From: Basidiobolus ranarum
Taxonomy: Eukaryota; Basidiobolomycota; Basidiobolomycetes; Basidiobolales
Length of the DNA stretch: 22,446 nt
Assembly (NCBI GenBank): GCA_040143965.1
Contig: JASJQH010000186.1
Span: forward strand, 1-22,446
Reading direction: 5' to 3'
Shown: piece by piece, positions 10,602-19,526 of the stretch
Layout of the letters: every line of letters starts with the position of its first letter
How positions within the stretch are numbered: the first letter of the stretch is position 1
Translations under genes and position numbers: made by a program
Notes under the pieces: generated by a model
Told to the model about the DNA's origin: nothing
The model's input: the letters and a program-made list of their open reading frames with translations, nothing else
Databases searched by the model: none

Positions 10602-13600
10602 ATGTCACATTCTTGGAAGAATTGTTATTTTTCCCCAAGAAGTTCTAGTTTATTAGTTATACTCGCCTTTTATACCCTTCCGAGTTTGGCACAAAGTAGT
10701 CAGACCGTACTTGACTTTTCTTCTCTCTCTCAGTTAAGCATCGCTGGCCAATTCAATGGCATCTCTACGTATTCCCCCAACAGCAATGTTTCTCGACTTA
10801 ACCCCAATGTAGATTCTCTTATCCGCAAAACCAAGAATACCCTTGAACTAGTAGGATATACCTCAGTTGGAGGGAGTATAAACGCCATGTGTAATATGCC
10901 ATCTAAGCAAGGAGGAGGCGATGTTGATTTACAAGCGCAGATTTTTGTTGCTGGAAATTTCACCCATATTGGTGGAGTAGAGGTCAACAATATCGCTTTG
11001 TATGACCCAAGCACTAGGCTCTTCTCTCCATTAGTAAAGGGTTTAGATGGCCCTATTTATGACTTATACTGCGATGCTAGTCGAAATATAGTTTATGTTG
11101 GCGGTGCCTTTACTGGCCCAGTTCCAGTCAATATTTCGGATAAGTATGGATTACTACAGACCTTTGGTGGCTCTATAGCAATGTGGTCCAATGGAAATTG
11201 GACGGGCTTTGGTTTCAAAGGATTAAATGGCCCAGTATATACCATTGGAGCATCCAACACATCCAGCAGTATATTTTTTGGAGGCAATTTTAATTCCACA
11301 GCTGATGGTGCTCAAAATATGGCGCCAAATATACAAGAAGTTAATCTTATCAATGCCACGGTTAGTAGATCAATATTAATCCTTCTATGAAGACTCCTTC
11401 TTTTCTCTTTTGTAGTATATAATGGCAACGAATTTATTGACTGAAACTCTCTATTATAGATATCTGGTGGAAATTCAGCAAGTACAACCGGGTTCTCCAA
11501 TCCAAAGAATGTCATTTGTAGCGGAGATTCGGACACTGTAAATAATATTTGGTTAATGCGTGATAACATGCCTGGATATTGGTGGGCACAGTTCTCTACC
11601 CCAATTACTCCAAGTTTACTTCGTATTAAAAATACCAACTACGAGGGAAGAGGCACAAAAACATTTCGGTAAATTCCATAAACCTAGTACATCTTGTTTC
11701 TATACCGTCAAATTCTTATTCGCTCTATTTGTCACTAGGCTGTTCAGTTTTCCTGGCAATCTTATTATCCCTCTTTCATACTATGACCCCAACACGCGAA
11801 AGACAGTTACTTGTTCTGACGAATGTCCTCTAAATCATGACCCTAGTCTGCCATTTCAAGATTTTCGCATTATTCAGGGTGACAAACCCACCACTCTTAG
11901 TGGTATTAATATCGATATTTTGAGCTGGTATGGGGCCGGAGGAGGGTTTGGGAAAATCCAATTATATCAAAGTGGTATGTACTTTGAATTCTATCTAATG
12001 GCTGCTTGCTTTTTTACTGATCGGTTTGATTTGCAGAGATTGTCGTCCATGCCATCAATGAGTATAACAATCCCGCGTGCGCTTCCAGTTCACAACCCAT
12101 CAAGTCCAGTGTTTCGCTTACTGGAAGTTGGGAGAGACAAACAGAGCCAGACTCTTCCAAATCTATCCTCTCTTATACTGTGAAAAATAGCAAGGACAAC
12201 AAGGCCTCCATAACGTATACTCCTTTCATTCCTGAGTCTGGTTATTATGAAATCTGGGCATCTATTCCAGGGTGTTATGACGATGATTGTGAGGACAGAA
12301 TATCCGTTGACTTTTCATTGACTCTAACAAAGTCAGCCAAACAATCAGTAACAAACACAATACCCCAAAACAACAACTTCGATAATGTCGTTCCGATTTA
12401 TATGGGATATGTCACAGCTTCTTCAGCCAACTTCCAACCCAAAGTAGTCGCAACAATCTCCAAGAAGAGTAAAATCAAAACTGGGAATGTATTCGTTGCC
12501 GATGCCATTCAGTTTGTGAAGCTCAACTCCCTTTATAACCTCAATGGTGTGGTAGAGTATTTTCCCGACTCTGCCTCCATTATTGAAGGAATACCCATTC
12601 GAGCATTACAAAAGCCATTACCAGTGAACTCTGTGGTCAAGTCGATTATTCCTACTAACACCTCCGTCTTCATTGGTGGTGACTTCCGAGGAGTTGACAA
12701 ACTTGAATTTGCCAATATTGTCAAGTATAATCGTAACGCTTTGGTTCCATTTACAGGCGGTTATCCTAGAGGGCCCGTCAACTCTATGACTCTGATTAAT
12801 AACGAGTTGATAATTGGTGGTGATTTTGATGGTTTAATAGGAAACTCAAAATTGCCAGCCCGCAATATAGCCAGTTATAATATCATCAACGACAAATGGT
12901 CACCAGTTGGTTATGGGGTAAATGACCAAGTTAAAAAGTTAGTTCCTGCTGGTTCGGAAGCTGTTCAAATAATTGGTGATTTTAACGTAGTGTACGGAAA
13001 CAACACCCCTTTCAACCCTGATAGATTTTCAACTGGCTTTACTTCCTGGAACTTGACATCTAAATCTTGGGCCAATCCAGTATACGTTGCAGGCCATGCT
13101 CACTCTTCCATTGTATTTACTTCGCAAAATTCCTCTGCTGAAACCTCTCGCACCAATACCTTTTATTTGGCTGGAGCATTCTCTTCCGCTGCTGCAATTC
13201 AAGCCCCTGGATTTATCACACTCGACTCCCGTGGTGATTTTGAACAGCTTGGTACTGGTCCTGAATCTGGTGCAGTGAGTACAACTGTCAATTGTGGGAC
13301 TTATTACTTGACCAATGATAAAGAAAATGGTCAAAATATGAGCTATTCAATCGTTGGTGGAAACTTTCAGTCCACAGGTATTCGGAACGTCGCCATCTTT
13401 GATCAGGGTGTATGGAAAGGTATTGGAACTGGTGTTAGCGGTGAAGTTTATAGTTTACATGTCGCCGAAAGTCAACTATTTATTGGAGGTCTGTCGAACA
13501 ACACATCAACACCACCATTCAAAGGGTTCTCCATCTGGGATTTCAAAAACAATAGTTTTACCGATGTTCCTTCACTTGGATCCTCATCATCTCGTGATGC

Positions 13601-15128
13601 CAAGGATGACGGGCTGACTAAAGTCAATGTTATCCGCCAACGTCATGGAACTTCCAATGTCATAGTTTCTGGATGGTTTAAACGTGCAGGCTCTTTGGAG
13701 TGTAATAATATATGCCTCTGGGATACAAAGGATAAGCAGTGGGTATCCCTTTCTTCTGGAGTTGAAGGAGAAGTGACCGACATGATTGTTACCAATAGCG
13801 ACATCATTGCTGTAGGTAACTTCGTATTATCGTCAGGTCAAGGTTATTTGGCGAATTATGATTTTGATAAATCTGCATGGAAGCGTATCGAACCCAAGGG
13901 TGATGAAGATACTCTACCTGGTGCTGCACTATCTATTATTCATGATTCAGGCAATAACATATACTATGTCGCTGGACAAAACGATAAAGAAGAATGCTAC
14001 ATGAGAAAATGGGACGGAACTAGATTTACCCCATTGCCTGTCAGTCCTCTTCCTAGCAGCAAAATCTCTCGGATGAGTATCGTTCCAACCAAGTCTGTCT
14101 CAAATGCCAACAATCAAGTTGTTGTCAAAATTGCCGGCGAATCTGAACCCAGCGCCGGATCCGCGTTAATGGTCGTTGGATCACTTGTCTTTGAAAAGTT
14201 TGGAAATGTAAGCGCTGCGCTTTTCAATGGTGAAGAATGGATACCAGTTCTTGTTTCCTCTCAACGCGATGGATCACCTGGTATAATTAAGTCGGCTTTT
14301 ACCAGAAGTATCATCACATTTACAACCAAGGACCATCTTCCGTTACCATTGGTTATTTTAGTTTCTGTCGCTTCCTCCCTCGGTCTTGTCTTCTTCATTA
14401 TGTTGATTGGTTTAGGTTTAATTTATTTGAAGAAAAAAAGAAGAGCCGCTAAATACCCTCATCCCAATGCCTTGTATGCTAAGAAACCTTATATGAGAGA
14501 AAGCGCAGCAATTACTAGTGTGGCCTCTGCGGATAGTCGGGCAATATCAGACTACTCTGATCAGTATAGATCCCAAGCCCCTGGAACCAGCACATCTGCC
14601 ATGGAAAAGAGTATGAATGAGTCATCGATTGCACGTACTGGAGCTCTAGCTACCGCTGGTCTAGGAGCAGGAATCTCAGCAGCCCAAGGCGGTAGACCAC
14701 ACTCTGGTGTGTCTGAAAAGCATGCCTCTGCTTCGCCGACACTAGATGCCTCTATAATGTCTTCTCCAGAACGCTACACGATGCTGTCAGAAGGCAAGAT
14801 AGCGGATGGAATGGATACTGGAGCAGTTATTACTCCAGACCGGTACCAAGTGTACTATGCCAAGTTCCCCTTCAACGCTCGAGAACATGGAGAACTAGGG
14901 TTCCAAGCCGGTGACAAAATTTATGTTATCGACAATACAGATGATATATGGTGGATGGGCATTATCGATCATGGTATGTATATTCTTCGGCATTGATATC
15001 TTAACCATTACTAACTTCCTTTACAAATAACAGGCGATGGAGGCCAACTATCGCAAGGTGTATTCCCTGCCAGCTATGTGGTGGATAGACCATCTTCAAC
15101 ATCTACCACCTGGAACACAATGGCATGA
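10602..15128 (+). CDS. Rax2-type cortical polarity marker with C-terminal SH3 domain
   Basis: Five exons: 10602-11360, 11460-11668, 11739-11974, 12037-14973 and 15034-15128; 1411 aa. Rax2 is a type I membrane glycoprotein that marks growth and bud sites at the fungal cortex. Residues 1-31 are a signal peptide (hydrophobic core, LPSLAQ end). The ectodomain carries about a dozen kelch-like blades with a GG-D/N-F core (IFVAGNFTHIGG, VYVGGAF, VFIGGDFRG, LIIGGDFDG, SIVGGNFQ) and many N-glycosylation sequons. The Rax2 hallmark segment NMPGYWWAQF...TNYEGRGTKTF is in exon 2, and CSDECPLNHD and SWYGAGGGF are in exon 3. One membrane span lies at about 1172-1199, followed by KKKRR, consistent with a cytoplasmic tail. 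The tail is Ser-rich and ends in an SH3 domain (about 1341-1396: EHGELGFQAGD, Trp1373-Trp1374, GVFPASYV), split by the last intron. Classical yeast Rax2 has no SH3; here the arrangement recalls the osmosensor Sho1. Confidence 0.9.
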
Positions 15129-15590
15129 TTTCGAAAACCATATCTCAATAGAGAGGAGACTATAAACCAACATATGGATATCTGACTTGTTAATCTGGTC
15201 GCTTTTGGTTTTTGTATTAATATGGCCGGTTTACGTCAACCAGAATTCGTCTATACACCCTCTACCATTCTCTACACAATCCTCGCATTCATTTCGTAGG
15301 TTTCCTTGATACTAGTCGCACTTTGTTTATTCTGAAATTATCATAAATCTATCATGCTCTGTATACCAGCCTTCTCCTTGGCTGAATCGTCTAGAAGTGA
15401 GGTGATATTTGCGATGATTTCTTATAAGATTATGCTGGATCGATGACTCGCCTATTTCCTTCTTTTTCCACACTATTTAGACTATTTTTGTTTGGTAGCC
15501 AACATTTTATCGTGATTGTTTACCCCACCCATACTCATCTTTGTGCTACCAACGAACTATTTGCATTTTGTAAGACGAAGTCATTTTGCT

Positions 15591-15616
15591 CTTTTATTTG
15601 ATGCTTTTATTTGATG
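15591..15616 (+). repeat. 13-bp perfect tandem duplication
   Basis: CTTTTATTTGATG occurs twice with no spacer (15591-15603 and 15604-15616), about 0.46 kb downstream of the Rax2-like stop codon. Confidence 0.75.
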
Positions 15617-15771
15617 TATACCCTATTCTAATTTCCTAGAAGTTAAAATTGACTCGATATCACTGACTGATTTCGTAGCCGTTCGTGCCTGTTCTGCTAG
15701 TGTTAGTGATTTCCCTTGTATCCAAAGCCTTGTTATAAAAGCAATTTTGAAATAAACAAGGGATAACCTTA

Positions 15772-15832
15772 TTGATTAAAAGCAGAGATTAAGTTGATTA
15801 AATCATCCACTCTAGGGATTAAGTTGATTAAA
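15772..15832 (+). promoter_or_regulatory. Repeated TTGATTAAA element upstream of RPS15
   Basis: TTGATTAAA occurs at 15772-15780, 15794-15802 and 15824-15832. The last two copies sit in a 16-bp perfect direct repeat, GATTAAGTTGATTAAA (15787-15802 and 15817-15832), spaced 30 bases apart. The cluster lies about 220-285 bases before the RPS15 start codon, so it may be a factor-binding array, though simple sequence duplication would also explain it. Confidence 0.4.
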
Positions 15833-16054
15833 GGCATCTAGATTTTTTCATCGAGGAAAGCCGAATTCAGTTGTTGGTTGGTATGTAGAAATATCATGTT
15901 ACATAGTGGAATAAAAAATTGATTCTTGGGATCTGATTGGATGAATGGGGAAATTTTTTGCTGCACTTTCAATGTTGAGATGGTGGAGAATAAAGCAAGA
16001 ATTCTTGGGTAATTTTCGAATCCTCTTGGACTTTGTTTCCGTATATACGTAAAA

Positions 16055-16590
16055 ATGGTAAGTAAATGCAAAGAAGCATCTGATTCATGTTATAAATGCA
16101 TCCATCAACTCCATGCTTAGAATGTAAACTGACTCTCTCCCCTCTATCCTAGGCCGATACCACTGAGATCAAGAAGAAGAGAACTTTCCGTAAGTACTCT
16201 TACCGCGGTGTTGACCTTGATCAACTCTTGGACTTATCTAGCGAGCAGTTCATGGAGCTTGTTCACTGCCGTGCCCGTAGAAAGTTCAACCGTGGTCTTA
16301 AGCGCAAGCCTATGGGTCTCATCAAGAAGTTGAGAAAGGCCAAGACTGAAGCTCCTGCTAACGAGAAGCCTGAGGTTGTCAAGACCCATCTTCGTAACAT
16401 GATCATTGTTCCCGAAATGATCGGTTCCGTCGTTGGTGTTTACAACGGAAAGACCTTCAACCAGGTTGAAATCAAGCCTGAAATGATCGGTCACTATCTC
16501 GGTGAATTCTCCATCACCTACAAGCCCGTCAAGCACGGTCGTCCCGGTATTGGTGCTACCAACTCTTCCCGTTTCGTTCCCCTCAAGTAA
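16055..16590 (+). CDS. RPS15: 40S ribosomal protein S15 (uS19)
   Basis: Two exons. Exon 1 is only the ATG (16055-16057), followed by a 95-nt intron with a GTAAGT donor and a pyrimidine-rich end (CCTCTATCCTAG); exon 2 is 16153-16590. The product is 146 aa, one residue longer than human RPS15. It keeps the eukaryotic uS19 core nearly unchanged: [20 protein letters not shown] near the N-terminus, [39 protein letters not shown], then [20 protein letters not shown] and SSRFVPLK at the end. uS19 sits in the head of the small subunit near the decoding centre and is needed for late pre-40S export. The codons are more C-ending and biased (AAG, GTC, ATC, CGT) than in neighbouring genes, as expected for a very highly expressed gene. 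A distant AATAAA lies at 16868-16873. Confidence 0.97.
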
Positions 16591-17085
16591 AGAATTCTTT
16601 ACGAACAATCCCATTTTTCACTACTCTTTCACTCTTCTTGGGTGGTCAGTTTCCTATATACGTGATATTAAAATTGGTCATTTTACGAACATCTGAGTAA
16701 ATGCTACTATATAAATGAAGTGAAATATTATTATCTGGAATGTTAGTTTCTTCCCTTGAGATCGTGAACATTTGTTATGTGTGCAGCAAAGTGAATTACT
16801 GCTTAATTTTTGGCAGCGTTGATTATGCTTCGGTTGTTGTACCTCTGATTGTGACTGGTGCGGGTTAAATAAAATTTTGATCCAACAATCTATTCTGGAA
16901 TACTTTACCATCTACAGTCTAATCCAATTGACCCTGGAATCCGAAATTGAATTGAATTGCATCGTAAAAATTTTACCTATCTCCACTCAAAATTATTCGA
17001 GTCTCCAGTATTACTTCAACGTCGAGTAATTTTGGTCATTTCTATCACCAAACGGAACTCTTCTTAGGTCTGGTAAATATTGAAC
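16591..17085. other. RPS15 3' region and promoter of the mitochondrial ribosomal gene
   Basis: About 0.5 kb of AT-rich sequence with a possible poly(A) signal (AATAAA, 16868-16873). I see no repeats, RNA gene or conserved coding sequence. Confidence 0.5.
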
Positions 17086-17859
17086 ATGAAGAAACTTCCT
17101 AACACTCAAAGAATCGTGAACAGACTTAAATTTGGTGTAGGTGCCACCAAACTTAACCCTGATATTAGAAAATTAACTTTCGAATATCGTACTAGAGATC
17201 CCTCTCCCACTGTTAGGTATTTATTTTATACATTTATCCCCTTTTCAAAAGAGGAAGTTTAATATTAAACTCGTGAACTGTACAATGTTGTATTTTCTGT
17301 TTACTAACTTCGTCTTGTTAGATTCATTGAGAAGACTCTTCCTCGTCTGCAATTCCATAACCCTGGTGTTTCTTTCGAAATTCTTAGACATACACCAGTC
17401 AAGTTCAAGCCTATCAGAGAGAGAAAACCAAGAGAAGGTCAAGCTGCTCCTCAGGAAGCTGAAAAGGTTGAAGAAGGGGCTACTGAGGTGGTCGAGGAAG
17501 TTAAACCAGTAGAGAACACTGTAGAGGAAGTAGCCGAGCAAGCTGTTGAGGAGTCCGTGGAGGCTGAGACATCTGCCCCTACACCTGTCACAAACGAAAA
17601 ACCTGTAGAAAAGAAAATTAGACCTACACTTAAAATTGAATTCGGTAAGAGAATTTCTGGAATTATATTTTAACACTAGTTAACCAACACTCATTCTATA
17701 TCTAACTCTATAGCCAATGCCAAAACCACCACTTGGAAATTAAAGAATATTCACAGTAAATCGATTATCGAAAAGCTTGTCAATGTTTCCTCTGAAAACC
17801 CCAACCCTAAGCCAGAGAATCTTTATTTAAAGGTTAAGAAGCCAGAAGTTGAGCTCTAG
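17086..17859 (+). CDS. Mitochondrial ribosomal protein, L51/S25/CI-B8 fold (mL61 or mS25 type)
   Basis: Three exons: 17086-17216, 17322-17644 and 17714-17859; 199 aa. Residues 1-75 carry the family pattern: a basic N-terminus without a typical presequence, a strand with Lys-Leu-Thr-Phe-Glu-Tyr (residues 33-38), then RRFIEKTLPRLQFHNPGVSF, equivalent to the R.F....LP.LQ..NP.V segment of thioredoxin-fold mitoribosomal proteins. The closing part of the domain (RPTLKIEFANAKTTTWKLKN, then a short helix) comes only after an insertion of about 65 residues (77-141) that is very rich in Glu, Val and Ala. Members are structural subunits of the mitochondrial ribosome. Assignment between yeast MRP49 (mL61) and mS25 is unsure from sequence reading; NDUFA2 and mL43 share the fold but fit less well. 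The 17860-18006 region ends in an AATAAA signal. Confidence 0.8.
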
Positions 17860-18005
17860 AGCAAATAGCATTCAAATAATATCTCATTCTTTTCTCATGC
17901 ATATGTTCCCAATCTTCTCTTTCATTTCTTCTGCTCTTCACTCGATCATTCAAGATTTATTCTATGGACATGTGTCAGCAATACAATACATTCCAAATTC
18001 AATTC

Positions 18006-18011
18006 AATAAA
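18006..18011 (+). terminator. Poly(A) signal of the mitochondrial ribosomal protein gene
   Basis: AATAAA 146 bases after the TAG stop at 17857-17859. Confidence 0.45.
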
Positions 18012-18486
18012 ACATCTAAATCTTGCTTCTATGAAATTTCACTCAAGTGGGGAAAATACAGATACACAGGCTTCTTGTCATATTCAATGAAATCTGTGGG
18101 GTAGAGTTGAAAAAAATCATCGACTTATCCCGGGTCGTAGACATTTTTCATATCCTAATGTTCTAGGATAATACTGAAAATAATTCACCGAAGGGGAGGG
18201 GTTCGAACGATTACAAAAGAATCTAATGCAACTGCACCGACTCTTTCTCTTTCGTATTCGAGTTTCTTGTCCTCACGAATAGGTAAGATCCCTTTTGAGA
18301 TCCCTTTTGATAATGATATTAGCATTGGTGTATGGATGAGATTGTTGGATGAATTTTCATAAGCAAGTTCAATGGATGAATAGAGTTGAACTAATGGAAT
18401 AGTGTCTGAAATTTCTTACTTTGTACAAATGCTACTCGCTTACCTTGTCACGTATCTAATTGAATTTCGTTATTATAGCTTTAAAC
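18012..18486 (+). promoter_or_regulatory. P2 promoter, 5' leader and probable 5'-UTR intron (18283-18478)
   Basis: The 5' side is probably the promoter, with a pyrimidine-rich CTCTTTCTCTTTCG at 18241-18254 near the likely transcription start. A consensus donor AG|GTAAGA lies at 18281-18288 and an acceptor TTATTATAG ends at 18478, eight bases before the P2 start codon, with a TCTAAT branch candidate 18 bases or so earlier. The 196-nt intron begins with a perfect 12-bp tandem duplication (18287-18310). Transcript data would be needed to prove splicing. Confidence 0.5.
18287..18310 (+). repeat. 12-bp perfect tandem duplication in the P2 leader
   Basis: GATCCCTTTTGA occurs twice with no spacer (18287-18298 and 18299-18310), starting four bases into the proposed 5'-UTR intron. 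Confidence 0.75.
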
Positions 18487-18816
18487 ATGCGTTATATTGC
18501 TGCTTACCTTCTCCTCACCCTCGGTGGTAACGAATCCCCTGCTGCTTCTGATGTTGAGAAGCTCCTTTCATCTGTTGGTATTGAGGCCGATTCCGAACGT
18601 CTTTCCAAGTTGATCTCTGAATTGGAAGGTAAGAACGTTGAAGAACTCATTGCCCAAGGTAAGGAGAAGCTTGCTTCCGTTCCTTCCGGTGGTGCCGCTG
18701 CCTCTTCAGGCGCTGCTGCTGCTGGTGCCGCCGCCTCCGATGCTCCTGCCGCTGAGGAGAAGGAAGAGGCCAAGGAAGAGTCTGATGACGATATGGGTTT
18801 CGGTCTTTTCGATTAA
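18487..18816 (+). CDS. RPP2: 60S acidic ribosomal protein P2
   Basis: 109 aa in one coding exon, the usual P2 length. The N-terminal [14 protein letters not shown] is the P2 form (P1 differs), followed by the helical dimerisation domain to about residue 65 ([13 protein letters not shown], then [18 protein letters not shown]). A Gly/Ala-rich hinge covers about 70-92, and the tail ends in the invariant acidic [10 protein letters not shown] that contacts translation factors and is bound by ribosome-inactivating proteins. P1/P2 dimers form the lateral stalk of the large subunit and stimulate GTPase factors. The start at 18487 is fixed by the conserved N-terminus; an in-frame TTG further upstream lies within the proposed 5'-UTR intron. 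Codons are biased towards GCT/GCC, AAG and CTT like RPS15. AATAAA follows at 18927. Confidence 0.97.
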   Translation: MRYIAAYLLLTLGGNESPAASDVEKLLSSVGIEADSERLSKLISELEGKNVEELIAQGKEKLASVPSGGAAASSGAAAAGAAASDAPAAEEKEEAKEESDDDMGFGLFD

Positions 18817-18926
18817 ACGCATCTCCTTTCCCCTAAATCTACTTCACCTTATGTATTTTACGATATTGTAAAGGTTGGTTGCTTTAACTGTTCTCAAAAA
18901 TCATTTTCAAAATGAATTCCAAATGT

Positions 18927-18932
18927 AATAAA
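18927..18932 (+). terminator. Poly(A) signal of the P2 gene
   Basis: AATAAA 110 bases downstream of the P2 stop codon. Confidence 0.5.
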
Positions 18933-19526
18933 TCTTTGAGCATCTTTTTGATTGGCAAATTCTTCGGTTTCTCTTTATTTTACTTCACCGCTGTTCGCTA
19001 TGAGTAGTCTCTTTAACATACATTAGCTATGAGAGTAGTAGAAGCATCAATTCATTCATGGAGTTGAAACGTACGTAACAATTTCAGTACTCACAATTTA
19101 GTAACATCTGGTATGGCAGAGAAAGGGAGAGGTGATTTCATCCATTTGAAGGTGCAACATGGCCGATAGTCGCATTCTAATTTATCGGTGATATGAATCA
19201 ATTGAATCGGCATCTGATGAACGCCAAAGATTTCTCCAAAATTTCAATAAAATCAATCGTCATCATTCGTGGCTTTGGTTGGTATACTAGTGAGCCATTT
19301 CATATGTGAGTAGACTCACCGAAGTTGCCTAAAAATAGGAATCGGCTCAATAATTTTCATCGCTTAAACATGGGTAAGCTGACATCAACGTGACCTGATA
19401 GGTATGTATGTAATTCATTCGGTCGACCAATGCCGAATAGGTTTTCTTCTACCGGTTCTTTCCCAGTTCAATTCCGTGTTCAGAGGGGATACTACCAAGT
19501 GACGAAAAACTTCCAATAAAGCTAAG
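18933..19526. other. Non-coding flank upstream of the hAT-like gene
   Basis: About 0.6 kb. I looked for a hAT-type terminal inverted repeat matching the sequence after 21810 and for an 8-bp target-site duplication, and saw neither. No gene-like frame is visible. Confidence 0.45.

Larger units (their letters stand above)
15129..16054. other. Rax2-like 3' region and RPS15 promoter
   Basis: About 0.93 kb without a gene. It holds the 3' untranslated region of the Rax2-like gene, a 13-bp tandem duplication at 15591-15616 and three copies of TTGATTAAA at 15772-15832 in the likely RPS15 promoter. The minus-strand frame at 15838-16071 overlaps the RPS15 start and has no recognisable motif. Confidence 0.5.

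Noticed and set aside
15838-16071. 77-aa minus-strand frame upstream of RPS15
   Set aside because: It overlaps the RPS15 start codon and promoter, with no motif and no splice context.
16058-16152. Possible intronic snoRNA in RPS15
   Set aside because: The 95-nt intron has a CTGA word but no box C-like element at a suitable distance.
16234-16614. 126-aa open frame antisense to RPS15
   Set aside because: It is a shadow of the strongly biased codons of RPS15; the sense strand matches uS19 over its whole length.
18190-18215. GGGTTCGAAC, reminiscent of a tRNA T-arm
   Set aside because: No matching acceptor, D or anticodon stems can be built on either side.
18504-18773. 89-aa Ala/Ser-rich frame antisense to P2
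   Set aside because: It mirrors the GCT/GCC-rich hinge of P2 on the other strand; no independent signal.
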